Shown: positions 27,943 to 35,381 of the stretch, piece after piece
How the letters are laid out: each line of letters begins with the position of its first letter
Numbering within the stretch: the first letter of the stretch is position 1
Assembly (NCBI RefSeq): GCF_000298195.1
Contig: NZ_BAHC01000151.1
Coordinates: 1-64,000 of the forward strand
Reading direction: 5' to 3'
Source: Gordonia rhizosphera NBRC 16068
GTDB lineage: Bacteria; Actinomycetota; Actinomycetes; Mycobacteriales; Mycobacteriaceae
DNA length: 64,000 nt
Position numbers and translations under genes: made by a program
Notes under the pieces: model-generated
The model's input: the letters and a program-made list of their open reading frames with translations, nothing else
Database searches by the model: none
Told to the model about the DNA's origin: nothing

Positions 27943-28761
27943 ATGTCCATCGATTCCATCGCGACCGACACCGCGCTCAAGGCACGCCATCGGGCGCTGT
28001 GGGCATCCGGCGACTACCCCAACGTCGCCGATCTGATCGGCCCGCTCGGCAAGCGCATCGTCGAGGCCGTCGGCGTCGGACCCGCCGATCGCGTGATCGA
28101 CGTCGCCGCCGGCGCCGGCAACGCCGCCATTCCCGCGGCACGCTCCGGTGCCGAGGTCGTCGCCACCGACCTCACCCCCGAGCTGCTGGAGGTCGGCGAA
28201 TCCCGCGCCGGTCAGGAAGGCCTCGCGATGAGCTGGCGCACCGCCGACGCGGAGGATCTGCCGTTCGATGACGGCACCTTCGATGTCGCCCTCTCGTGCG
28301 TCGGCGTGATGTTCGTGCCATTCCACCAGCCGTGCGCCGACGAACTGGTCCGTGTGACACGCTCCGGCGGCCGGATCAGCCTCATCAACTGGACACCGAC
28401 CGGTTTCGTCGGACAGCTGTTCTCCGTCATGAAGCCCTACGCTCCTCCGCCGCCTCCCGGCGCACAGCCCGGTGTGCTGTGGGGGAACGCCGATCATGTC
28501 CGTAACCTGTTCGGCAACCGGGTGACGAATCTGACCACCACGACGGAGACGGTGCCGGTGACGCAGTTCACCGACGGCGCGGCATTCCGCGACTTCTTCA
28601 AGGCGTACTACGGACCCACCATCGCGGCCTACAAGACGATCGCCGACGACCCTGCCCGAACCGCCGAACTCGACCACGCGGTGGCCGAGCTCGCCGACCG
28701 GAATCTGGTCGACGGATCGATGGACTGGGAGTACCTGCTGGTAACCGCCACGGTGCGGTGA
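27943..28761 (+). CDS. SAM-dependent class I methyltransferase
   Basis: The 272-residue protein has the Rossmann-like SAM motif I VIDVAAGAGNAAIPAA near residue 54, followed by VVATDLTPELLEVG and the motif IV region FDVALSCVGVMFVP. These place it in the Methyltransf_11/25 (UbiE-like) group. Substrate is unknown. A GAGGAGG ribosome site lies about six bases before the ATG at 27943. It is divergent from the HxlR/SCP2 regulator and probably its target. Confidence 0.87.
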   Translation: MSIDSIATDTALKARHRALWASGDYPNVADLIGPLGKRIVEAVGVGPADRVIDVAAGAGNAAIPAARSGAEVVATDLTPELLEVGESRAGQEGLAMSWRTADAEDLPFDDGTFDVALSCVGVMFVPFHQPCADELVRVTRSGGRISLINWTPTGFVGQLFSVMKPYAPPPPPGAQPGVLWGNADHVRNLFGNRVTNLTTTTETVPVTQFTDGAAFRDFFKAYYGPTIAAYKTIADDPARTAELDHAVAELADRNLVDGSMDWEYLLVTATVR

Positions 28762-28897
28762 TCGCGAGCAGATGATCGGTGGCCGGTCCGCAGGTCACGA
28801 GCTTGCGGCCCGGTCACCCGGCGATCACGGAACCGTCTCCGAATTGGCGGCGGACGGCCATATGCCACATACTGCACCCGATACAGAAGGGGCAGAA

Positions 28898-29941
28898 GTG
28901 ACTGGTGTTTACTTATGTGGCAGTGCGCTGAGTCGTCGGCGGCGAGTCCTCCACGCGGTGGCGGCCGCCGTCGTCGTTCTCGGCATCGGGACGAGCGGGC
29001 TCGCGGCCCCGACCGCTCTCGCCGAGCCCGAGTCGACCGCGCTCACCGCGCCCGACCGCACCCGGCCCCATGTCGTCTCGACGAGCACGCTCGCGCAGCG
29101 GGAGCGCCTGACCGTGTGGTCGCCGGCGATGGGCAGGGCGGTGACCGTCGACATCCAGCGCCCGACGGGTGACGGGTCGCGTCCGACGCTGTATCTCCTC
29201 GACGGCGCCGAGGCCCACGACGAGGAGTCCGGCTGGTACGCGATGACCGACCTGGCCACTCTGGCGAGCGCGGAACGGCTCAACGTCGTCACCCCGGTCG
29301 GCGACCCGCACAGCTACTACACCGATTGGCAATCCTTCGACCCCGGGATCGGGAAGAAGTTCATGTGGGAAACCTTCCTGACCTCCGAACTGCCGCCGCT
29401 GGTCGACGCGGAGTTCGGCGGCAACGGCACCAACGCGATCGCCGGCGCGTCGATGGGCGGTGTGGCCGCGCTGACCCTGGCTGCGCGGCATCCGTCGCTC
29501 TATCGCGGGGTCGCCGGCTACAGCGACTGCGCGAACATCTCCAGCATGCCCAACCAGCTGCTCACCCAGTGGGACGTGAAACGGGGCGGGGGGGACGTCG
29601 CGAACATGTGGGGTCCGGTCGGCGCTCCCGGCTGGGCGGCCCACGACCCATACCTGATCGCCGACCAGCTGCGCGGCAAGACGATCTACATGTCGTCGGG
29701 CAACGGCGTCCCGGGCAAGTACAACGCCCTGCTCGACGACCCGGTCGACGAGACCGTCCGGGGCATCATCGGCGAGATCGGGACCGCGTTCTGCACCGGC
29801 CAGATGAGTTCACGGCTGTCCGCGCTGGGCATTCCGTACACCACCGCGATGCGGACCTCCGGCACGCACAAGTGGGGTTACTGGAACGACGAACTCGCCG
29901 CGTCCTGGCCGATCCTGATGAAGTCGCTCGGCCTGCGCTGA
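28898..29941 (+). CDS. Secreted antigen-85-like esterase / mycolyltransferase, second copy
   Basis: The 347-residue product starts with GTG at 28898 with GAAGGGG upstream. A basic RRRR segment precedes a signal helix and a likely cleavage near residues 40-43. The nucleophile Ser185 sits in GASMGG, and the C-terminal GTHKWGYWNDELAASWP carries the catalytic His, as in antigen 85. It is clearly related to the product of 22460-23440 in motif spacing but diverged in sequence. It probably transfers mycolates in the outer envelope; plain esterase activity is possible. Confidence 0.88.
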   Translation: MTGVYLCGSALSRRRRVLHAVAAAVVVLGIGTSGLAAPTALAEPESTALTAPDRTRPHVVSTSTLAQRERLTVWSPAMGRAVTVDIQRPTGDGSRPTLYLLDGAEAHDEESGWYAMTDLATLASAERLNVVTPVGDPHSYYTDWQSFDPGIGKKFMWETFLTSELPPLVDAEFGGNGTNAIAGASMGGVAALTLAARHPSLYRGVAGYSDCANISSMPNQLLTQWDVKRGGGDVANMWGPVGAPGWAAHDPYLIADQLRGKTIYMSSGNGVPGKYNALLDDPVDETVRGIIGEIGTAFCTGQMSSRLSALGIPYTTAMRTSGTHKWGYWNDELAASWPILMKSLGLR

Positions 29942-29980
29942 TCTCCTACATCCCGCGCGCCGATGGTGCGCAACAGATCA

Positions 29981-30044
29981 TCGACCGTGCACCCACGCGG
30001 GTGAATTCCGTCGACCGTGCACGCCAGAGCAGGCGACCGTGCAC
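29981..30044. repeat. Three copies of CGACCGTGCAC between convergent genes
   Basis: TCGACCGTGCAC occurs at 29981-29992 and 30011-30022, and CGACCGTGCAC at 30034-30044. CGGGTGAA also occurs twice nearby. The copies fill the 105-base gap between two convergent genes. The pattern resembles a short dispersed repeat more than a simple terminator. Confidence 0.7.
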
Positions 30045-30046
30045 AC

Positions 30047-31270
30047 TCAGCGGGTGAACACCGCCTCACTGTCCGGATGACGCGCGACATACCAGCGTGC
30101 GACGGCGAAGCACGCCAGCGCCAGCACCGCCGACGCGGTCATCACACAAGCCATCGGTACCGCGGTGTCGTCGCCGGCGAGACCGCCGAGCGGTGAGACC
30201 GCGCCGCCGACCAGAAACATCAGCCCACCCAGGACCGCGCTGCCCGCGCCGGAGGCGTCGCGGCTGTGTTCCATGGCGAGCGTCGTCGTGTTGCCCGTAA
30301 TGAAGCCGAACGACGTCACCGCGACGAACAGCGGCACCACCAGCAGCACCGGCCACGGCGACACGGTTGCGGCCAGCACCCCGATCGAGGCGAGGACCAG
30401 CACCGACATCGCGACACGGATGGTGCGCGCCGGGTGAACGTGTCGTCGGGCGAGGCGGGCGGCGGTCAGACCCGCGCCGGTCATCCCCAAGGCGTTGAGG
30501 GCGAAGCACAGTCCGAAGACCACCGACGATGTGCCCAGCACCCGCTGGTAGACGAACGACGAACTCGAGATGTAGGACATCAGCGCACCGAAGGCGAACG
30601 CCTGGGCGAACACATATGCGAGGAACGCCGGTTTCCGGAACCGATTGAGCACGTCGCCCAGATGCAGCTGCACGACGCGTTCGCCGGCCGGGAGTGTCTC
30701 CGGCACCGATGTCACCGCCATGATCAGCTGCAGCACGGTCACGGCGAGGATCACGCCCAGCACGCCCCGCCAGGAGACATGGCCGGCCAGGACGCCGCCG
30801 ATGACGGGCGCGATGACCGGGGCCAGGCTCTGGATGGTCATCATCAGCGTCATCGAGCGGGCGCTGGCGAATCCGTGCAGCAGGTCGGCGATGATGGCGC
30901 GGGCGATGACCATCCCGGCCGCGGCCGCCACCGCCTGCGCGAACCGTGCCGCGATGAGGACCTCGATATTCGGTGCCGCCACCACGACCGCGCCGGCGAT
31001 CACCGCCGTCGCCGAGCCGATCAGCAGCGGACCCCGACGTCCGAACCGGTCCGACACCGGACCCCACAGCACCTGACCGACGGCCACCCCGACGAGGAAG
31101 GCCGTCAGCGTCAGCTGGACCGACGTCGCGTCGGTGTGCAGAGACTCCTGGACGTCGAGGAACGACGGCAGGTAGAGGTCCGTCGCGATCGGCGCGGTGG
31201 CCGAGAGCAACGCGAGAGCCAGAAGCAGGCGCGCCCCCAGGCCCTCGCGCTGCGGGGTGGTCGTGTTCAC
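30047..31270 (-). CDS. Bcr/CflA-family drug-resistance MFS transporter
   Basis: The product of about 407 residues has twelve predicted transmembrane helices. The early APIATDLYLPSFLDV motif and WGPVSDRFGRRGPLL (the MFS loop 2-3 signature) mark the Bcr/CflA branch of drug:H+ antiporters. The GTG at 31270 starts close to helix 1 and is chosen over the ATG at 31330, which would add 20 poorly conserved residues. Neither start has a clear ribosome site. Substrates of such exporters include bicyclomycin and chloramphenicol in other species, but none can be inferred here. Confidence 0.88.
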   Translation of the reverse strand: MNTTTPQREGLGARLLLALALLSATAPIATDLYLPSFLDVQESLHTDATSVQLTLTAFLVGVAVGQVLWGPVSDRFGRRGPLLIGSATAVIAGAVVVAAPNIEVLIAARFAQAVAAAAGMVIARAIIADLLHGFASARSMTLMMTIQSLAPVIAPVIGGVLAGHVSWRGVLGVILAVTVLQLIMAVTSVPETLPAGERVVQLHLGDVLNRFRKPAFLAYVFAQAFAFGALMSYISSSSFVYQRVLGTSSVVFGLCFALNALGMTGAGLTAARLARRHVHPARTIRVAMSVLVLASIGVLAATVSPWPVLLVVPLFVAVTSFGFITGNTTTLAMEHSRDASGAGSAVLGGLMFLVGGAVSPLGGLAGDDTAVPMACVMTASAVLALACFAVARWYVARHPDSEAVFTR

Positions 31271-31364
31271 CGACGTGACGATAGTCCCGCGTCGGTCGGT
31301 GCTCGACCCGGCGTCCGGGCCGATTACCATTCAGACGGTCACGAAGCACGGCGGGTTGAATACC

Positions 31365-31496
31365 GTGTCAGAGGATCCGTTCACCGTGTGGTTCAGCCGC
31401 ACGGAATACACCAAGACCCCACACGGATACCGGGGCACGACGTACGGATACGGCGGAGTTCCATTTGGCCACACCATCTTGACGAAGGTCCGCTGA
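31365..31496 (+). CDS. Possible small ORF, 43 residues, unknown
   Basis: A GTG-started frame encodes a Gly/Tyr/Thr-rich peptide ending YGYGGVPFGHTILTKVR and is followed 31 bases later by a hairpin. I recognise no family and see no convincing ribosome site. It may be a remnant or a small protein. It lies just outside the inferred integrated element. The rest of 31271-31601 holds no other credible gene. Confidence 0.25.
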   Translation: MSEDPFTVWFSRTEYTKTPHGYRGTTYGYGGVPFGHTILTKVR

Positions 31497-31527
31497 ACAC
31501 CGCTCCGAAAGAATCAGAGATCGTATA

Positions 31528-31555
31528 AAGCCAGCTCCGAGCCCGGGGCTGGCTT
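31528..31555. terminator. Hairpin, possibly the original terminator of tRNA-Ser(TGA)
   Basis: AAGCCAGC at 31528-31535 pairs with GCTGGCTT at 31548-31555. It lies about 45 bases beyond the partial tRNA end at 31602, on the side where the intact tRNA-Ser would have ended before integration. Confidence 0.6.
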
Positions 31556-31601
31556 CACACGATTCGGGCCAAAACTTCCAGCGGGACCCGAGACCGGCGG
31601 G

Positions 31602-31620
31602 AGCGGAGGGATTCGAACCC
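31602..31620. repeat. Partial tRNA-Ser 3' end (inferred attachment site, distal copy)
   Basis: AGCGGAGGGATTCGAACCC matches the tRNA-Ser(TGA) 3' end at 33600-33618 at 18 of 19 positions and keeps the T-loop GGTTCGAATCC on the minus strand. The remainder of a tRNA is missing. One base differs, so the copy has begun to decay or came from a related element. Confidence 0.65.
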
Positions 31621-31736
31621 TGATCGATGGTGCCGGTCAGACCGGAAAACACCTCGTGAACAGCGGTTTATCGTCACCGAACATCACGCCAGATCCCTGG
31701 GTTTCGCGGGCAAGTGACGGCAGAATGTGGGCAGAC

Positions 31737-32747
31737 CTACTCGTTTCCGCGATTTCGTTTGTACCGCTGTCCCGCGTATTCCTCGACCCATTTCCTGCTC
31801 GACCGCCACTGGCCGTCAGGTCCTTTGGTTGCCTGCAGAGCACCTCGATTCGCGGCTGCACGGAGGGTTGTGGCGCTGAACTCGTCCGTCGTCAGCGCAG
31901 CGAGAGGAACCAGCCTGGCCGGCCCCGCGATGGCGGGGACAATGAACTTGTAGAGGTTGTCCAGAATCGCTCGAGCAATGAACTCACCAAGGGCACCGTA
32001 CTCACCACTATCCGCCCGCTGCAGAGCGCGAAGGTACTTGCTTCGATCTCCCTTGTAGATGATCGCGGGTGGGTAGCCATGACGCACGAGGATCAGATTC
32101 AGCACAAGCCTGCCAGTCCGGCCATTGCCATCGAGGAATGGGTGGATGGCCTCGAAGTCACGATGTACCTTCGCAACCTCTTCTGGAAACTGCAGAGACC
32201 TTGGCTTGAGCGCATTCGCCTCTTCGAGCCACAAGTCCATCTCAGACTCAACAAGCGTCCAACTGACCGGTTGCATCCCTCCATCGAATCGCTGGATCTC
32301 GTGCTCCCGGAAGTTGCCCGGACCTTCACGCTCGGTTGCATCCGGGTGCGGGTCGACATCCCAGACGAGGGCCATCACCTGCTGATGGACCCGCCGCACA
32401 TCCTGCATCGTGATGATGCGGTCGGGGTCATAACTGGTCGGCTGTATCCCCTCCCGATACACCCAGTCCGATGCATCCGCGTAGCCGCGGACCTCCATGT
32501 ACTCCCGCAGAAGCTTCGATCCCACGGCACGCCCCTCGCTGAGGAGCTTCTCGACCTCACTGATGACGAGAGTGTTCCCCTCAATAGCCGTAGAGTGATG
32601 TGCCTCCGCAGTCCAGATGTCCTTCCAGATGTCCGCGGCCTCCATCGGGTTGGGGAGGCCGCCCAGCCGGTTCCACAACTCTGCGATCTGAGTGTCGAGC
32701 CGCCGGTACACCTCAGAACGAGCTGGCCGCCCTCGACCGCCTGACAT
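31737..32747 (-). CDS. Fic-domain AMP-transferase with N-terminal inhibitory motif
   Basis: The 336-residue protein has a complete Fic active-site motif HPFLDGNGRTGR at His202-Arg213, which transfers AMP from ATP to hydroxyl side chains. A class II inhibitory motif (S/T)xxxE(G/N) is seen at Ser52 to Gly57 (STAIEG), whose Glu56 would normally block ATP and needs relief for activity. The C-terminal region from about residue 280 looks like a helix-turn-helix-type domain (TTDEFSATTLRAAANRGALQATK), which may bind DNA or the target. ATG at 32747 has AAGGA upstream. It is the only intact gene in the tRNA-Ser element. The target is unknown. Confidence 0.9.
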   Translation of the reverse strand: MSGGRGRPARSEVYRRLDTQIAELWNRLGGLPNPMEAADIWKDIWTAEAHHSTAIEGNTLVISEVEKLLSEGRAVGSKLLREYMEVRGYADASDWVYREGIQPTSYDPDRIITMQDVRRVHQQVMALVWDVDPHPDATEREGPGNFREHEIQRFDGGMQPVSWTLVESEMDLWLEEANALKPRSLQFPEEVAKVHRDFEAIHPFLDGNGRTGRLVLNLILVRHGYPPAIIYKGDRSKYLRALQRADSGEYGALGEFIARAILDNLYKFIVPAIAGPARLVPLAALTTDEFSATTLRAAANRGALQATKGPDGQWRSSRKWVEEYAGQRYKRNRGNE

Positions 32748-33074
32748 GGGAATGATCCTTCCGCTGACCGAATTTGTACGGTTACCCGGAACCAAAGCGT
32801 ACAGTTCAAATTTTCGGGCGCGAGCAGGGATAATGCCGCCACTTTCGTACTGTACGTTTATTTTCGCTCAAGCGTACACATTCCGGATGGCCGCTCAGGT
32901 GACCTGCCACTCCCCCAGGGTGGCGCGCCCCCAGAGCACCAAAGTCACGCCCCGTAGGGCATAGTCGCTCGAACTCGCTCCGGGTCTGAGGGCTTTGCCT
33001 GGGGTTGGCGACAGCGTGGCTCGAACGCAAACAGTCCGACCTGAAACCGTCGTCGTACCTCCGATCGAGGTCGC
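32748..33074. other. Intergenic region between fic and the integrase remnant
   Basis: About 330 bases without a credible gene. The left part holds the fic promoter dyads. The right part (32880-33074) probably contains decayed integrase N-terminal sequence, but no frame shows recognisable integrase residues. Confidence 0.6.
32775..32878. promoter_or_regulatory. Two operator-like dyads TGTACGnTT ... AAGCGTACA upstream of fic
   Basis: TGTACGGTT (32775-32783) with AAGCGTACA (32795-32803) and TGTACGTTT (32851-32859) with AAGCGTACA (32870-32878) form two inverted pairs with spacers of 11 and 10 bases. They lie 28-131 bases upstream of the fic ATG. The pattern fits a dimeric repressor, perhaps the Fic protein itself through its C-terminal domain, which is inference. 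Confidence 0.55.
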
Positions 33075-33553
33075 GTGGCACAACCATGTGAAACTCGGTG
33101 GGGATGGACAAGGCTCGTCGTCGGCACACCCAAGTCAGACGAGCCCCGATCGATGTCGATATACCGGAGTTCGTCGTCTTCGAGCCGGCAGCCACAACAC
33201 GCTGCAAGAGCGGTGATGCGCTCCTGTTCGACGACGGACACGGCCGCCACCTCAAACGGCCCATGTCGTTCACCGGGTTGTTCGCCGGGGCCGTCGGCCG
33301 ATCCGGAGTCCCCTGGGTCACGATCGACGACCTCAGGCACTCGGCGGCGTCGACGGCAATCTCGGCCGGCGTCAACGTGAAGGCACTGCAACGGATGCTC
33401 GGGCACGCCTCGGCAGCCATGACGCTCGACGTGTACTCGGACGTATTCGACGATGATCTCGACGCCGTCGAGATCGCTCCGAATCAGGCACGATCATCGG
33501 CGAATGTGGCCAAACCGTGGGCACAAGCACCCGAGCAGGATCCCGCCGGATAG
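33075..33553 (+). pseudogene. Tyrosine recombinase (phage-type integrase), truncated and frameshifted
   Basis: The frame of 33098-33553 encodes an integrase catalytic C-terminus: VTIDDLRHSAASTAISAGVN carries the Arg-x-x-His box and LGHASAAMTLDVYSDVF carries the second His/Arg region and the nucleophile Tyr. Just upstream, another frame (33075 onward) reads VVGTPKSDEPRS, which is the normal preceding integrase segment, and the continuation IDVDIPEFVV is in the other frame. So a frameshift lies around 33144-33155. The N-terminal core-binding domain and most of the catalytic start are absent. It abuts tRNA-Ser(TGA), which was the likely integration target. Confidence 0.8.
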
Positions 33554-33559
33554 CAGAAA

Positions 33560-33590
33560 AGTCCCTGACCTGAGCGAACAGGCTGGGACT
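33560..33590. terminator. Hairpin between integrase remnant and tRNA-Ser(TGA)
   Basis: AGTCCC (33560-33565) pairs with GGGACT (33585-33590), and an inner CCTG/CAGG pair extends the stem. It lies six bases past the tRNA 3' end and could end the minus-strand tRNA transcript after integration. Confidence 0.55.
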
Positions 33591-33595
33591 CTCTG

Positions 33596-33680
33596 CGGAA
33601 GCGGAGGGATTTGAACCCCCGGTGGTTTTACCCACGCTCGCTTTCAAGGCGAGTGCATTCGGCCGCTCTGCCACGCTTCC
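33596..33680 (-). tRNA. tRNA-Ser (anticodon TGA)
   Basis: Acceptor arms GGAAGCG/CGCTTCC pair on the minus strand. The stem CTCGC/GCGAG encloses loop CTTGAAA with anticodon TGA, followed by a class II variable arm and T-loop GGTTCAAATCC. The 3' part is duplicated at 31602-31620, marking this gene as an integration site. Confidence 0.97.
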
Positions 33681-33748
33681 CTGACCGTAGAGGCTACTGG
33701 ATCGGATCACGCGTACACCGACGACCCTGATGTGACAGCCTTACCAAC

Positions 33749-34714
33749 GTGCGCGCCATCGCCGGAACCGACCAGCTGTCCGTCGTCACCCTGCCCGATC
33801 CCGAACCCGGGCCGCACGAGGTCGTCATCGACGTCGTGGCCGCCGGGATCAACCGCGCCGACCTCCTGCAGCGCCGCGGGCTCTACCCCCCGCCGCCGGG
33901 CGCGGTCGACACGCTCGGCCTCGAGGTGTCCGGTCGCATCTCCGCGGTCGGTGAGCACGTCGCCGCCTGGGCGGTCGGCGACGAGGTCTGCGCCCTGCTC
34001 GCCGGCGGCGGTTATGCGGAGAAAGTGGCCGTGCCCGCCGTGCAGGTGTTGCCGAAACCCGGCCCCGTCGACCTGGTGTCCGCGGCCGCGTTGCCCGAGG
34101 TCGCGTGCACCGTCGCATCCAATCTCCTCGACACCGCGCACCTGCGCAGTGGCGAACTGCTGCTGATCCACGGCGGTTCAAGCGGCATCGGCACCCACGC
34201 CATCCAGGTCGCCCACGCCCTCGGCGCCCGCGTCGCGGTCACCGCGCGCACCCAAAAGAAGCTGGAACGCTGCCACGAGTTGGGGGCCGACATCCTCATC
34301 GACTACTCCACCACCGACTTCGTGCACGTCGTGAGCGGCAGCGGCGGCGCCGACGTGATCCTCGACATCATGGGTGGCGCCTACCTGGCCCGTAACATCG
34401 ACGCGCTGCGCACCGGCGGACGCCTGGTGATCATCGGCATGCAGGGTGGCACGAAGGCCGAGTTGTCGATCGCCAAACTGCTGACCAAGCGGGCCGCCGT
34501 GTTCGGGACGACGCTGCGTGCGCGGCCGGTCGAGGGCCCCGGTTCCAAGGCGGAGGTGGTGGCGACGACACGTCACGTCACCTGGCCGCTCATCGAGGAC
34601 GGCGAGGTGATCCCGATCGTCGACGCCACCTACCCGCTGGCCGAGGCCGACGCCGCGCAGGCGCACCTCGAGGGCGGGGACGCGATCGGCAAGGTGCTGC
34701 TGACCATGCAGTGA
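33749..34714 (+). CDS. NAD(P)H quinone oxidoreductase, zinc-free MDR family (PIG3-like)
   Basis: The 321-residue product belongs to the medium-chain dehydrogenase/reductase superfamily. It has GINRADLLQRRGLYPPPPGA near residue 33 and the NADP-binding motif HGGSSGIGTHAIQVAHALGA near residue 142. The zinc-binding cysteines of alcohol dehydrogenases are missing, as in quinone oxidoreductases of the PIG3 type. Such enzymes reduce quinones or enones with NADPH. It lies upstream of the Bpa/cell-wall run, where mycobacteria also keep a quinone oxidoreductase gene (Rv3777 neighbourhood). GTG is the start. Confidence 0.87.
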   Translation: MRAIAGTDQLSVVTLPDPEPGPHEVVIDVVAAGINRADLLQRRGLYPPPPGAVDTLGLEVSGRISAVGEHVAAWAVGDEVCALLAGGGYAEKVAVPAVQVLPKPGPVDLVSAAALPEVACTVASNLLDTAHLRSGELLLIHGGSSGIGTHAIQVAHALGARVAVTARTQKKLERCHELGADILIDYSTTDFVHVVSGSGGADVILDIMGGAYLARNIDALRTGGRLVIIGMQGGTKAELSIAKLLTKRAAVFGTTLRARPVEGPGSKAEVVATTRHVTWPLIEDGEVIPIVDATYPLAEADAAQAHLEGGDAIGKVLLTMQ

Positions 34715-34751
34715 CGCCCGCTACCTCGCTCGGGGGAACCTGATCGGGCCG

Positions 34752-35234
34752 TCAGTCCGCAGACTCGATCGCCGAGTCCGCGATGCGGTCACTGATCTTG
34801 CGGAACGCCTCGCCGAGTGTTCGGAACTCCTCGGGGGTCAGCGGATCGATGACCAACCGGCAGATCAGGTCGTCACGAATCCGCGCATACCCGGCGAACA
34901 CCTCGAGACCGTGGTCGGTGATCCGCACGAACCGCTGCCGGCCGTCGGCATGATTCTCCACACGCTCGAGCGACCCGTCGTCGACGAGCCGCCCGACCTG
35001 ACGCGACATCGTGCTCACGCGGATGTGCACGGTGTCGGACAGCTCGCTGATGCTGCGCTCGCGAGAGTCGGCGAGCACCTCGAGTACCCGAAAATCGGCC
35101 TGGGTCACCCCGCGAGTCGAGAGCTGGGCGTTGACCGCCGCCAGCAGGGCCCACCCTCCGTTCACAAACGACCGCCACACCTCGCGTTCGGAATCGCTGA
35201 GTGTCCGGCCAGAATCTTCGTGAACTGTGCTCAT
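34752..35234 (-). CDS. MarR-family transcriptional regulator
   Basis: The product of about 160 residues has a MarR winged-helix domain: SISELSDTVHIRVSTMSRQVGRLVDDGSLERV is the recognition region and DGRQRFVRITDHGLEVFAGY the wing. The ATG at 35234 follows GGAGAGGTG and is preferred to a start at 35288. MarR proteins are dimers released from DNA by small aromatic or oxidant ligands. A direct repeat CGGTCAAnTCGGAC in its upstream region may be its own operator. Its target may be itself or the quinone oxidoreductase converging next to it. Confidence 0.88.
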   Translation of the reverse strand: MSTVHEDSGRTLSDSEREVWRSFVNGGWALLAAVNAQLSTRGVTQADFRVLEVLADSRERSISELSDTVHIRVSTMSRQVGRLVDDGSLERVENHADGRQRFVRITDHGLEVFAGYARIRDDLICRLVIDPLTPEEFRTLGEAFRKISDRIADSAIESAD

Positions 35235-35312
35235 CACCTCTCCGGAAACCGACACTGCCACAATGGTCGTCGCCAACGTAATGGCCATGATGCCGAATTG
35301 CTAATCCAGTAT

Positions 35313-35348
35313 CGGTCAAATCGGACGCTCTCTCCGGTCAAGTCGGAC
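35313..35348. promoter_or_regulatory. Direct repeat CGGTCAAnTCGGAC upstream of the MarR gene
   Basis: CGGTCAAATCGGAC at 35313-35326 and CGGTCAAGTCGGAC at 35335-35348 are 22 bases apart, about two helical turns, and 79-114 bases before the MarR ATG. They are a candidate autoregulatory operator. Confidence 0.45.
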
Positions 35349-35381
35349 AATCGACCTAGTTGTTCATCCGATTGATGTACG

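Larger units (their letters stand above)
31602..33618. mobile_element. Degenerate integrative element in the 3' end of tRNA-Ser(TGA)
   Basis: AGCGGAGGGATTCGAACCC at 31602-31620 repeats 18 of 19 bases of 33600-33618, the T-arm and acceptor end of the intact tRNA-Ser. The two copies flank about 2 kb that holds a Fic gene and a frameshifted tyrosine integrase lying next to the intact tRNA. This is the expected layout of a tRNA-integrated element: intact tRNA at one end, a duplicated 3' fragment at the other, integrase near the tRNA. No replication, transfer or structural genes remain. Confidence 0.7.

Noticed and set aside
31602-31620. A complete tRNA gene
   Set aside because: Only the T-arm and 3' acceptor part match; no D-arm or anticodon arm exists nearby.
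31737-33680. A complete phage or conjugative element
   Set aside because: No structural, replication or transfer genes are present; only fic and a broken integrase remain.
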